The translations under genes were made by a program, and so were the position numbers. Shown here piece by piece: positions 40,003 to 47,866 of a stretch of DNA of 64,000 bases. A model generated the notes under the pieces. That model was not told where the DNA came from. It was given only the letters and a program-made list of their open reading frames with translations, and did not search any database. This DNA is from VXLM01 sp034421575 (GTDB lineage: Bacteria > Chloroflexota > Dehalococcoidia > Lucifugimonadales > VXLM01): NCBI GenBank assembly GCA_034421575.1, contig DAOUKG010000057.1:62001-126000 (forward strand), read 5' to 3'. Position 1 is the stretch's first letter; every line of letters begins with the position of its first letter.

Positions 40003-40653
40003 CTACTCAAACCGTTCCCGCGCCTCGGCGAGGCGCTCTTCGAGCCGCTGCTGGCGGAGGGCGACAGTGAGATCGCCGCGGGTGCGTTCGAGGATGCCGC
40101 GCACCATGTCCGTGCTCCGGCGGAGGCCCCGTGTAACGGCGTCGGGGTAGTCCATCGTGACGAGCACGGTGTATATCTCGTCCATGATGTCGAGCAGCTC
40201 TTCGCACCGGGAGAAGTCGTCCGTGCGGAGGGCGTCGAGGATGAAGCGCCGCAGCTCGCCGACGGTGTCTGCCAGGCCTCCCAGATAGGGCGCGGCCCCG
40301 ATGCCAAGCTCGTCGGCGGTGGGCATGGGGCGGCCCTCGATGAGGGCGAGGGTGACGGCGGCCTCGGTGTACTCCTTCAGGGCGTCTTCGATGTAGCCGC
40401 CATAGTACACGCGGGGCTGCTGTTCGCGGAGGGCGATGGCCTGGCCTGAAAGCTCTGCCACCGTGTCGAGGAGCTTCTTTGCCTGGTCGTGCTCGCCGCG
40501 ATGAGTGGCGCGGATGGAGTTGGCCGAGTTGCGGACGATCTCCCGCGAGAGGCGCAGCCCCTGCTCGCGGTCGGCGTGGGTGTTCGCAAATTCCTGTGAT
40601 GCGGATTCTGCTATTGCTTGAAGCTCGTTCTTGCGGTCAGGTGTGGTACTCAG
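40003..40653 (-). CDS. Translin-family protein with a CTG start
   Basis: This 216-residue protein matches bacterial/archaeal translins: STTPDRKNELQAIAESASQE, REQGLRLSREIVRNSANSIR, YIEDALKEYTEAAVTLALIE, ADELGIGAAPYLGGLADTVG, ELRRFILDAL and RGLRRSTDMVRGILERTRGD, then LTVALRQQRLEERL. The frame begins only at TGA-CCC-CTG. The CTG at 40653 follows AAGGAG by seven bases and gives M-STTPDRK, so it is taken as start; the GTG at 40461 would lose the first third. Translin octamers bind RNA and single-stranded DNA. It lies three bases after thiE. Confidence 0.8.
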   Translation of the reverse strand: MSTTPDRKNELQAIAESASQEFANTHADREQGLRLSREIVRNSANSIRATHRGEHDQAKKLLDTVAELSGQAIALREQQPRVYYGGYIEDALKEYTEAAVTLALIEGRPMPTADELGIGAAPYLGGLADTVGELRRFILDALRTDDFSRCEELLDIMDEIYTVLVTMDYPDAVTRGLRRSTDMVRGILERTRGDLTVALRQQRLEERLAEARERFE

Positions 40654-40656
40654 GGG

Positions 40657-41310
40657 TCAACTCCTTGCGTCTACAATCGCGTCGACCAAGCGTCGCGCGG
40701 CGGCTTCCGGGTCGTCGGCCATCGTGACCGCGCTGATGACGGACACGCAGTCGGCTCCGGCCTTGATAACAGCCCCGACGTTGCTCTCGTTGATGCCTCC
40801 GATGGCCACGAGCGGTATGTCCGTTATGGCACGTGCGCTCCTGATGCCGTCAAGCCCGATTGCCTGCCGAGCACCCTTGCCAACGGTGGTCGTCGGGAAC
40901 ACCGCGCCAACCGCAACGTAGTCTACACCCATCGATACCGACTCCTCGACCTCCGCGTCCGTGTTGTTCGAGCGGCCAATCAGCTTGCCCGGTGCGAGGA
41001 TCCGTCTCGCAACGTCCACGGGAAGGTCGGACTGTCCCAGGTGTACGCCGTCGGCGTCGCTCGCGAATCCGAGCGCAATGTCGTCGTTCACGAAGAACAG
41101 AGCATCGTGGGCGTGACACAGCTCTCGCATCCTCACCGCGACGGGGAGCACGTCTCCCCGGTCTCCCGACTTGTCGCGGAGCTGCAGGACACGCGCCCCA
41201 CCCTGCAGCGCCGCCTCCGCGACCTCCACGACAGGACGACCCCGCGTGGCGTCCGGCCCCACGATGACGTAGAGGCCGGAGATGTTGGGTTGGATAGTAG
41301 CTTTGTCCAA
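40657..41310 (-). CDS. thiE: Thiamine-phosphate synthase ThiE
   Basis: This 217-residue TIM-barrel protein has the family motifs GGARVLQLRDKSGDR, FFVNDDIALGFASDADGVHL, GQSDLPV, IGRSNNTDAEVEESVSMGVD, YVAVGAVFPTTTVGKG and PLVAIGGINESNVGAVIKAG. It couples HMP-PP with thiazole phosphate to give thiamine monophosphate. TTG at 41310 is the start, with GAGGGG immediately upstream. No other thi gene or TPP riboswitch is visible in the window. The next gene, translin, starts three bases after its stop. Confidence 0.95.
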   Translation of the reverse strand: MDKATIQPNISGLYVIVGPDATRGRPVVEVAEAALQGGARVLQLRDKSGDRGDVLPVAVRMRELCHAHDALFFVNDDIALGFASDADGVHLGQSDLPVDVARRILAPGKLIGRSNNTDAEVEESVSMGVDYVAVGAVFPTTTVGKGARQAIGLDGIRSARAITDIPLVAIGGINESNVGAVIKAGADCVSVISAVTMADDPEAAARRLVDAIVDARS

Positions 41311-41315
41311 ACCCC

Positions 41316-42188
41316 TCAGGTCCTGTCTGCCAGCCGTTGGCGATATCCGAGCAAGTCTTCATCAGTTACGGCCTCCGGCGGCACAAGCTGATAGTGCTTC
41401 TCCGAAGCGACTCTAATGTCGTCTCCTTGTTGCTCGAACTCGAAGAGCGCGATCAGTTCATCCTTCATGAATTGCGCCCCAACGGGCCGACAGATGAGGG
41501 ACGGCAGCTTTTCCGCACAGACGGCGATGTCTTGTTCGATCTGGACCCGGTTGAGCTTGTCGCTGCCTCCCTTAGCCTGAACGGGCACAACATAGTGTGA
41601 GCCACTCTTGTCCACGCCAACGTAAATCTCATCCGTCTCTACTTGGCCCATGCCCGTGACAGTCGTCCGCAAGTGGTTCTGCAACGAATAGCAGGTGATG
41701 CCCAAGAACACATCGATCAGACGGTTGCAGCGGACACGGGCCAGCAGGGCCTGTTCGTCGCTGAAGGAATACTTGGAGATTATTCCGGGAGTCGCGTCGG
41801 GTATCTTTGTGATGGCGAGGTTGGGGTTGGCTGCAAGCGGAATGTCCGTGACCAGCACGAATCGGTACTTGCCACGCCCCGCCGGACGAATGATCCACGT
41901 TTCCCCTTCAGACGCTGCTTCGAGAATGCTGGCCGGGAGTTCAGTCCTGTACCGGAAGCTGTAGATGAGGTCACCAGGGTTTCTAGGCAACTCGATTTTC
42001 AGCTTCGACGCGAAGGTAGCTATATCGTCGCGTTCAAAGTCAACGTCACGCTGACCACGCTTATACTTCGCGTGGAATATAGCCTCTATGATTGCCGAGT
42101 AGCGGTTGGCGGGCGGAATAGGACGCTCCTTACTTCCCTCAGTTACCTTGCCATTCCAGCACGACGACCTCTTCTCGAAGCTGCTCAC
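41316..42188 (-). CDS. Type II restriction endonuclease (PD-(D/E)XK type)
   Basis: This 290-residue protein is adjacent to a DNA methyltransferase gene and overlaps it by 50 bases. NRYSAIIEAIFHAKYKRGQ and DLIYSFRYRTELPASILEAA are typical of an endonuclease family found with such methyltransferases. DEIYVGVDKSGSHYVVPVQA followed by KGGSDKL supplies Asp...Gln-x-Lys of a PD-QXK nuclease core. The GTG at 42188 gives the longest form. An alternative ATT start just past the methylase stop, with AAGGAG six bases upstream, cannot be excluded. The recognition site is unknown. Confidence 0.75.
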   Translation of the reverse strand: MSSFEKRSSCWNGKVTEGSKERPIPPANRYSAIIEAIFHAKYKRGQRDVDFERDDIATFASKLKIELPRNPGDLIYSFRYRTELPASILEAASEGETWIIRPAGRGKYRFVLVTDIPLAANPNLAITKIPDATPGIISKYSFSDEQALLARVRCNRLIDVFLGITCYSLQNHLRTTVTGMGQVETDEIYVGVDKSGSHYVVPVQAKGGSDKLNRVQIEQDIAVCAEKLPSLICRPVGAQFMKDELIALFEFEQQGDDIRVASEKHYQLVPPEAVTDEDLLGYRQRLADRT

Positions 42189-43467
42189 CTGTAACGGTTG
42201 ACGGTCTGGTACGGAACAAGTCTATATCGATAACCCTGTAGCCGAGTGATTGGGCAAGGTCGGCGAGGATCTGCCCCGTGCGAATCATGACTCTCAGATA
42301 CGATGCCTGATCGCCGACCACATAGGCGAGTCTTGCGCCGGGCCGAAGAACCGGCCGCAAGGAGGCCAAATGTCTCGCCATCCCGCCGAAATAGAGCTGT
42401 GTGACACGAGGATACAGGCGCTCGAATCCGGATGTCTTGCCGAGTTCGATTCGCCGTCGCTCAATGGCTTTGGCAATTTCCTGTATCGCCGGGTGCTGCG
42501 CGACCTCCCGGTCGTCGGTGTCGGACTTGTACACGCCTCTGGTATTGGACCGGACCAGATCCTTCTTGAGCGTCCGCAGTTCCCGCCTGTCGCGTATCAG
42601 GCCGAGGATCACCGACTCCAATCTCGTTGTCCGCGTGTAGTCCTTTTCGTTCGGGTAGGGAGGGGACGTTATCACCGCGTCGACCGAGTTGAGCTTTAGC
42701 ACTCGGTCCGCCTCCCGCGAGTCTGCCTTGTGAACCTGCGCGGGCACAAGCGCCTGTTTTCTTACGAGGCCGATATCGTGGACGATCGCACTCATGCCGT
42801 CGAGCCATGCCTCCACGACCGGGGCATCGTCCTTGATTCGACCCAGCCCAACTTCAGGGCCGAACTTCAAATTACCGATGCGGTGAACCAGCGCCTTCGC
42901 AAGCGCTAGCCGCCCGTATTGTCGTAGGTTGGGATCGCCATGCCGGTCGATCTCGTCCAAGAGTACGAGCGTTTTATGCAGAGGCGCGGGGCTGATCGAG
43001 TCCTTCAGCAAGAGCTTGGACTGCTCGGGGTCAAGTGTCCGCATGGAAGGTTGAGCATTTCCGTTCGCCGCGAGCAGGGGAAGACCGGTCCAATCGCCGA
43101 TTCCGTCCCTCTCGAAGGCCTCCCGTGTCGATGCCGCGACCTCTTCGGCGTATTCCCATAGCGTGGGGGCGTCGACCGACCAATCGACCTTCGCTGAGCT
43201 TGCGAAATGCGCCATCGGGTTTGATTCTATACCCACGCCGGCAATGCCAAGCTTCTTACACTCCACCAACGTGGTGCCCGTACCGCAAAAGGGGTCTAGA
43301 ACGGTGTCGGTGGGTTCGACGCCCAGCCGTTCGAGGTAGTCTCGTACCAGGTGCGGCGGGAATGAGAGGACGAACCGGTACCAGTCATGCACCGCGCGGT
43401 CTTCCGACCGCAGCTTGTTCCGGTCGGAAGAGCCACTGCCAACGTCTTTGAGAGTCTCGGTCGCCAT
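42139..43467 (-). CDS. DNA methyltransferase (N4-cytosine or N6-adenine) of a type II R-M system
   Basis: This 442-residue protein has AdoMet motif I DPFCGTGTTLVECKKLG (residues 58-74). Catalytic motif IV is TSPPYPNEKDYTRTTRLES near residue 266, about 200 residues later. That order, with the long insert as target recognition region, resembles the alpha-type arrangement. The SPPY motif is more usual for N4-cytosine methylation but does not prove it. The C-terminal PGARLAYVVGDQASYLRV is also typical of the family. It protects DNA against the partner endonuclease. Confidence 0.9.
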   Translation of the reverse strand: MATETLKDVGSGSSDRNKLRSEDRAVHDWYRFVLSFPPHLVRDYLERLGVEPTDTVLDPFCGTGTTLVECKKLGIAGVGIESNPMAHFASSAKVDWSVDAPTLWEYAEEVAASTREAFERDGIGDWTGLPLLAANGNAQPSMRTLDPEQSKLLLKDSISPAPLHKTLVLLDEIDRHGDPNLRQYGRLALAKALVHRIGNLKFGPEVGLGRIKDDAPVVEAWLDGMSAIVHDIGLVRKQALVPAQVHKADSREADRVLKLNSVDAVITSPPYPNEKDYTRTTRLESVILGLIRDRRELRTLKKDLVRSNTRGVYKSDTDDREVAQHPAIQEIAKAIERRRIELGKTSGFERLYPRVTQLYFGGMARHLASLRPVLRPGARLAYVVGDQASYLRVMIRTGQILADLAQSLGYRVIDIDLFRTRPSTVTGEQLREEVVVLEWQGN

Positions 43468-43472
43468 GACCC

Positions 43473-43614
43473 TAGTTTCCTGTCTCTGAAGTACGTCGTA
43501 TTGTTCGGCCTGGTCTTCTAGGCCGAGAGAACTGGATTCCGGCCTTCGCCGGAATGACGGATGAGCTTCGATGGTTGTCGCACTTATTCAATGAACTTGC
43601 GAAACGGGACACTA
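43473..43614. mobile_element. MITE-like element, family B, with degenerate left end
   Basis: The right end (43593-43614) is GAACTTGCGAAACGGGACAC plus TA, identical to the copy at 22280-22301. The left end (43473-43494) matches 16 of 22 positions. The core contains ATTCCGGCCTTCGCCGGAAT. It ends six bases before the stop of the membrane protein gene. Confidence 0.7.
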
Positions 43615-43619
43615 GTCGC

Positions 43620-44165
43620 CTAGGGGGGCGTTGCGTTCGCGATCAAGCGGAGGTTCTCTGCCAAGTTACGGATGTCAGCCTGGGTTAGATCCAAGGTATC
43701 GACCGCGCGATCAACATCCTGCCTGGCCTGTTCGAGGGCACTTGCGGCACGCGATACCGAGTCACTCATTGTGCTAGCGATAATGTCGGAACTTTCCGCC
43801 ACCTTGCTTATGTCTGTCTGCACTTGATCCAGATCATCTACTGTGCGGCTGATATTTTGCCCGGCCTCTTCAAGGGCGGTTGCAGCCCGTGAAATTGAGT
43901 CGCTCATAGCGTTTGCGTTACGGTCGAAACTCTCCACCACCCTATCTATATCCGCCTGCGCTTGATCCAACTCATCCACTGCGCGGGTGACATCCTTCCC
44001 TACCCCTTCAGCGGTCTTTTCAAAGGTGCTGGCGGTCTCTCCCAGCCTGTTCACTGTGTCGAACACGGAGGAAACATTGATAATCGCAATGACCAGCAGG
44101 ACATTTCCAAACAGCAGTAGAAATGCCAGCAACACCTTGATGAGCATGTTCAGTTTCGACGACAT
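43620..44165 (-). CDS. Single-pass membrane protein with 46-residue coiled-coil repeats
   Basis: This 181-residue protein has an N-terminal membrane helix (LIKVLLAFLLLFGNVLLVIA). About 2.6 copies of a 46-residue heptad-rich repeat follow (DVTRAVDELDQAQADIDRVV, AMSDSISRAATALEEAGQ; then NISRTVDDLDQVQTDISKVA). It resembles DUF948-like or MCP-like coiled coils without signalling motifs. The start ATG at 44165 has GGGGGAAAG upstream. The gene follows the 44177 gene by 11 bases. It may be structural in the envelope; no function is known. Confidence 0.65.
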   Translation of the reverse strand: MSSKLNMLIKVLLAFLLLFGNVLLVIAIINVSSVFDTVNRLGETASTFEKTAEGVGKDVTRAVDELDQAQADIDRVVESFDRNANAMSDSISRAATALEEAGQNISRTVDDLDQVQTDISKVAESSDIIASTMSDSVSRAASALEQARQDVDRAVDTLDLTQADIRNLAENLRLIANATPP

Positions 44166-44176
44166 GTCTTTCCCCC

Positions 44177-44947
44177 TCAGATCATCGCCGCGTAGAAGGT
44201 GTTTTGGATGGGTACGCGGCGGATGTCGGAGTAGTCGATGTAGGTGCCCACCTCGCGGCCGTCGGTGGTCACGGGGGTCGGGCCGCGCAGGACGAACTCG
44301 GCAACGTCGTCGGTGTTGTAGCAGACGTACGCGAACTGGAGCTTGCGTATCTCCGACTCCTCGTCGCTCTGGAAGTCGGGGTAGATGAGGGGGCCGGTGT
44401 CCACCTGCATCCTGCCGCGTTCGATCTGGACGTTCATCGTCTTGACCGGGTACTCGACGGTGGCGCGCGTCTTGCCGTCGTCGCTCCAGACCTCCGTGCG
44501 GGCTATGATCGGCAGGTAGTCCATGGTGGCCTCCACGACCTGCCGGTGGCTGTCGAGCTTCTGCGCCTTCGGATGGTGTCGAACGACGGTCTTGAGCTCC
44601 TTGAACCGGCCCTCGATGGGCTGCGAGATGCGCCAGTCGCCTCCAAACTCGTTGACGTCGCCCACCTTGATATGCCCCGCCATCCACTCGGTGTCGGAGT
44701 AGATTCCGGCGAACTCGTAGTTGGGCAGGTGCCAGAGCACGTCCGAGCGGTACATCCACTCCGTCCGGCAGGGAGAGAGCATATTGTACTCGCGCGTCTC
44801 GCCCGACCCGTCGCTGATCCAGCACCGAGAGTCGAGGAGGATGCGGACGGTGTTCGGCCACGGCATGTGTCCCGGCTTCCGCTTGTCGTTCGGGTCGACG
44901 TTGCCCGTCCACGTGACGTACGAGTTTCCATAGTCGGTAATGTTCAT
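44177..44947 (-). CDS. Unknown conserved-looking protein
   Basis: This 256-residue protein has no membrane segment and many aromatic residues (YGNSYVTWTGNVDPNDKRKP, WMYRSDVLWHLPNYEFAGIY, MAGHIKVGDVNEFGGDWRIS). Later parts look like beta strands (TRATVEYPVKTMNVQIERGR, LQFAYVCYNTDDVAEFVLRG, PTPVTTDGREVGTYIDYSDI). I recognise no family. It may be a lipocalin-like or jelly-roll carbohydrate-related fold. It shares an operon with the downstream coiled-coil membrane protein. Confidence 0.5.
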   Translation of the reverse strand: MNITDYGNSYVTWTGNVDPNDKRKPGHMPWPNTVRILLDSRCWISDGSGETREYNMLSPCRTEWMYRSDVLWHLPNYEFAGIYSDTEWMAGHIKVGDVNEFGGDWRISQPIEGRFKELKTVVRHHPKAQKLDSHRQVVEATMDYLPIIARTEVWSDDGKTRATVEYPVKTMNVQIERGRMQVDTGPLIYPDFQSDEESEIRKLQFAYVCYNTDDVAEFVLRGPTPVTTDGREVGTYIDYSDIRRVPIQNTFYAAMI

Positions 44948-44977
44948 GTGGTGTACCTCTGGGTTTCTTGCTTAGAT

Positions 44978-45066
44978 GCTATACCAATTCGGTGTGGCGC
45001 GACCGTGTTCTTTATTGTCCGCCTCGTAGACCCTCACCCCAGCCCTCTCCCACGACGGGAGAGGGG
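44978..45066. repeat. Partial family A end followed by a CTCTCCC palindrome
   Basis: TATACCAATTCGGTGTGGCG (44978-44997) is a single family A terminus without a right-hand partner. CCCTCACCCCAGCCCTCTCC plus CACGACGGGAGAGGGGA (45030-45066) is the hairpin repeat. Confidence 0.55.
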
Positions 45067-45093
45067 ATTTTCCGCCGGAATGACGGTTGGAGT

Positions 45094-45780
45094 TTAGTAC
45101 GGCAGACCGAGCGAGGTCGTGAGGAACTCCATGTAGGGCGAGGCCTGACGGCATACGTCGGCAAAGTCGTCGAGGAAGCCCGGCGAGACCACATCAGCAT
45201 CGTCGAACTCGACGGACGCGATGTGGTCCCTGCGCTTGAGGTCGTCGATGTACTGGTGGTCAGGGTCGAAGCCCTTGGGCGGACGCTTGAGCGACCCGCC
45301 GCCTATCGAGTAATCGCTGAGGAAGTCGGGGTCCTTCGCGGCGCGTTCCCACTTGCCGGGGTTTGACGCGATGGCGTTGCGTATTTTGGCGAGGGACGCC
45401 GAGTCGGGGCGCCAGATGCCAACTCCGGCGTAGACCTCGCCGGGCGCGAGGTGCAGGTAGAATCCGGGCGCATGGGCCGACTTGCCGGCCTCGTGGCGGA
45501 AGTGCACAGCCGCCTGCGTCTTGTACGGACTCTTGTCCTTCGAGAACCGCACGTCGCGGTAGATGCGGAACATCGAGCCGCCGTTGGCCCTCGCGTCCGC
45601 TATGAACCGCGTGCTGACGGAGTGCAGGCTCGGCTCGAAGTCCTGGATGAACTGCAGGATCGGCTCCTTGACGTGCAGTTCGTACCGGCCCTTGTTGGCC
45701 TGGAACCACTCACGGTTGTTGTTCGTCCGCAACTCGAGCAGGAACTCGAAGAGCTCCGGGGTGAAGTGTGCCTCTGACAA
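45094..45780 (-). CDS. DUF2461 domain protein
   Basis: This 228-residue protein is recognised as DUF2461 by FTPELFEFLLELRTNNNREW, FQANKGRYELHVKEP, IYRDVRFSKDKSPYKTQAAV, HLAPGEVYAGVGIWRPDS and LKRPPKGFDPDHQYIDDLKR. The family is widely conserved, of about 210-230 residues, and has no known biochemical activity. The gene is monocistronic; the ATG at 45780 begins MSEAHFTPEL. No odd features. Confidence 0.9.
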   Translation of the reverse strand: MSEAHFTPELFEFLLELRTNNNREWFQANKGRYELHVKEPILQFIQDFEPSLHSVSTRFIADARANGGSMFRIYRDVRFSKDKSPYKTQAAVHFRHEAGKSAHAPGFYLHLAPGEVYAGVGIWRPDSASLAKIRNAIASNPGKWERAAKDPDFLSDYSIGGGSLKRPPKGFDPDHQYIDDLKRRDHIASVEFDDADVVSPGFLDDFADVCRQASPYMEFLTTSLGLPY

Positions 45781-45984
45781 TGCTTGCCTCGATATCGACG
45801 AGATGGTGTGACGTAGTTCTATCAGGATGCTTGGCGGGGTTCAACACGGGCAGGGCTGAAAGTACCGGCGGGGCAGCCGTAGTCAGGTCGACTGTTGCTC
45901 AACGTCCCGTTGAACATACGCGTATCTTTCCCTATCCTACCAGCCCGATCAGGCTGCAGTATTACTCCCCAGGAGGCAGGATTC

Positions 45985-46500
45985 TTGGCGAGCCCGTCCT
46001 ATAGGATTGTGGAGTACGACCAGAGATGGCCCGCCCTATACGAGGAGGAGAAAGCTGTTGTAATAGCTGCTACAGGCATCGTCGCCGACCGTGTAGAGCA
46101 CATAGGCAGCACGGCAGTTCCGAGACTCGGAGCAAAGCCGATCATCGACCTGATGGTTGGCGTTTCAAGGGTGGAAGGCGCACAACGGCAGATAGAGTCT
46201 CTGGAAGGCGTGGGATATGAGTGGCGTGGCGAGACCGTGCCGGGCACCCTGTACTTGCGGAAGGCCGAGCCCCGCAGATTCAACCTTCACCTGACCCAGT
46301 GGGAAGGTAAGTTCTGGCTGGAAAAACTGCTATTCCGAGACTTCCTGCGGATGCATCCCGAGTCGGCCCGACAGTACGAAGACCTGAAGCGCGAGTTGAT
46401 GGCCCGGTTGGCATCCGATCCTCCGGCCTACAACGACGCGAAGGCTTCATTCATAGAATCCGTCGTGCAGCAGGCCCGTCGTTGTCCCGTAGGCACATAA
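45985..46500 (+). CDS. GrpB-family (UPF0157) nucleotidyltransferase-like protein
   Basis: This 171-residue protein has the GrpB motifs YRIVEYDQRWPALYEEEK, VEHIGSTAVPRLGAKPIIDL with the GS...D nucleotidyltransferase pattern, NLHLTQWEGKFWLEKLLFRD, and DFLRMHPESARQYEDLKREL. TTG at 45985 is the start because AGGAGG lies eight bases upstream; the longer upstream frame is unlikely. The stop TAA lies in the end of a family A element. The family is of uncertain function, some members fused to CoaE (dephospho-CoA kinase). Confidence 0.85.
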   Translation: MASPSYRIVEYDQRWPALYEEEKAVVIAATGIVADRVEHIGSTAVPRLGAKPIIDLMVGVSRVEGAQRQIESLEGVGYEWRGETVPGTLYLRKAEPRRFNLHLTQWEGKFWLEKLLFRDFLRMHPESARQYEDLKRELMARLASDPPAYNDAKASFIESVVQQARRCPVGT

Positions 46501-46630
46501 TACCAATTCGTTTTGAATACACTGTGAATTGGCTGTGACACAGCCAACTCGCCCGTCATTCCGGCGAAGGCCGGAATCCAGAAAGCCCGATTAGTCGAGA
46601 ATACGGCCTAGTCACACCCAATTGGTATTA
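46498..46630. mobile_element. MITE-like element, family A, best-preserved copy
   Basis: The termini are TAATACCAATT and AATTGGTATTA, an 11-bp perfect inverted repeat in a 133-bp element. The body has GACACAGCCAACTCGCC, the hairpin ATTCCGGCGAAGGCCGGAAT and TAGTCACACCC near the right end. The left end supplies the TAA stop of the GrpB gene. Confidence 0.88.
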
Positions 46631-46695
46631 CACTCTTTGCATAACCCGAACGAGGTACAGCTGCCACACGCTCCTTACGGAAACGCGCGCGCTCC
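46631..46695. repeat. Duplicated fragment of the PhyH gene start region
   Basis: CACTCTTTGCATAACCCGAA and CGAGGTAC, then CGCTCCTTACGGAAACGCG, nearly repeat the sequence just upstream of and including the first codons of the 47867 gene (47830-47895). It has no ATG. Confidence 0.75.
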
Positions 46696-46698
46696 TGA

Positions 46699-47346
46699 CT
46701 ACGAGCTTGCTAAGCCCCTTATAGCGGATGGCAACTCCCTGAACGTAGCGACCTTGGCAGTTGCTTTGGACAAGTCCTGAGATGCAGTGAACTCGTTTGC
46801 AACCACGATGCAGTCAATACCCGCCGCTATTGCCGAATTCAACCCTCTCGCCGAGTCTTCGATGACCACCGTTTCAGCGGCAGTGGCGCCAAAGCGTTGG
46901 AGTCCTCTCAGGTAGGGTTCGGGATGAGGTTTAGCTTGCTCGTAGTCCTCCCGGGTCAAATAGAATTCCATATAGTCCAGGATGGACCGCTTTTCGTGTA
47001 TCAGGGCGAAGTCAGCCGGTTTGGATGTAGTGATTATGCCCATACTGTACTCACGTGCGAGTACCTCCAGCGTTTCCAAGACACCCTCGATTTCGATGTT
47101 CTCCGTTCTCAGATATTCCTGATAATAGGCATTACGGACCTCACGCTGTCTGCTGATGGTCTGTTCATCAATACCTGCCGCCTTGGCTTGGGCCCAGGTG
47201 GCCATTCCCTGGCTCATGTCTTGGATGTATTGATCTCTATCCAAGGCAAACCCAATGTCGGCCAGGGCGCGCTCTCCGGCTTTGTAGTACCAGAATTCGG
47301 TATCGACCAGAACCCCGTCATGGTCAAAGAGAATGTATTTTTTCAC
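46699..47346 (-). CDS. HAD-superfamily phosphatase/phosphoglucomutase-like hydrolase
   Basis: This 215-residue HAD protein has motif I FDHDGVLVDTEFWYYKAGER (nucleophile Asp in DHDG), motif II GIITTSKPADF, the basic residue in HPEPYLRGL, and motif III VVIEDSARGLNSAIAAG. It resembles the PGMB/GpH group; the substrate cannot be told. The DNA is less GC-rich than neighbouring genes, and the gene lies between two family A elements in the same orientation, next to a duplicated PhyH-gene fragment. It was probably acquired or rearranged. Confidence 0.88.
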   Translation of the reverse strand: MKKYILFDHDGVLVDTEFWYYKAGERALADIGFALDRDQYIQDMSQGMATWAQAKAAGIDEQTISRQREVRNAYYQEYLRTENIEIEGVLETLEVLAREYSMGIITTSKPADFALIHEKRSILDYMEFYLTREDYEQAKPHPEPYLRGLQRFGATAAETVVIEDSARGLNSAIAAGIDCIVVANEFTASQDLSKATAKVATFRELPSAIRGLASS

Positions 47347-47383
47347 TTTTGCGCTCGATTCAATTTCGGTGTAACGATCAAGC

Positions 47384-47540
47384 TAATACCAATTCTCTTT
47401 GATTACACCGCAAACCACGTGACACAGAATCCTAACCCGTCATTCCGGCGTAGAGCTTGCCCCGTACCCCGATACGGGGCCGGAATCCAGAAAGTCCGAT
47501 AAGTCGAGGATGCGGCCTAGTCACACCCAATTGGGCATAA
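47384..47540. mobile_element. MITE-like element, family A
   Basis: TAATACCAATTCTCTTTGAT at the left and TAGTCACACCCAATTGGGCA at the right. The core is the compound repeat ATTCCGGCGTAGAGCTTGCC...GGGGCCGGAAT. It is 157 bp, with the same orientation as the copy at 46498, and lies in the 520-bp gap 47347-47866. Confidence 0.8.
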
Positions 47541-47624
47541 CACCGCGCCAATTGCAGATCGTTTATTCGGCGGCCTGCTCACTTCCAGCCTACTATATGA
47601 CTGAGCATCAGGTTAAGGATTGTG

Positions 47625-47788
47625 GTGAGTGTTCAGTCTTGGTGAGAGGAACACCCTCACCCCCGTTCTGCAACGGGGCAGGCTCTAGCCCTCTCCCGCG
47701 AACGGGAGAGGGGATTAGATACCCGCTTTCGCGGGTATGACGGCGGCTGTGTATGCGTCGATGGGTCTCACGAAGTCTGAACAGTTAC
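47625..47788. mobile_element. MITE-like element, family C, with nested repeats
   Basis: The left end GTGAGTGTTCAGTCTTGGTG and right end GAAGTCTGAACAGTTAC enclose CACCCCCGTTCTGCAACGGG, CTCTCCCGCGAACGGGAGAG and ATACCCGCTTTCGCGGGTAT. It is 164 bp. The remaining 78 bases before the PhyH gene hold its promoter and leader. Confidence 0.7.
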
Positions 47789-47866
47789 GTGAGCCCCACG
47801 CTCCTTGACTGTACGTGACCGCGCACATACACTCTTTGCATAACTCGAACGAGGTACGGATGACAC

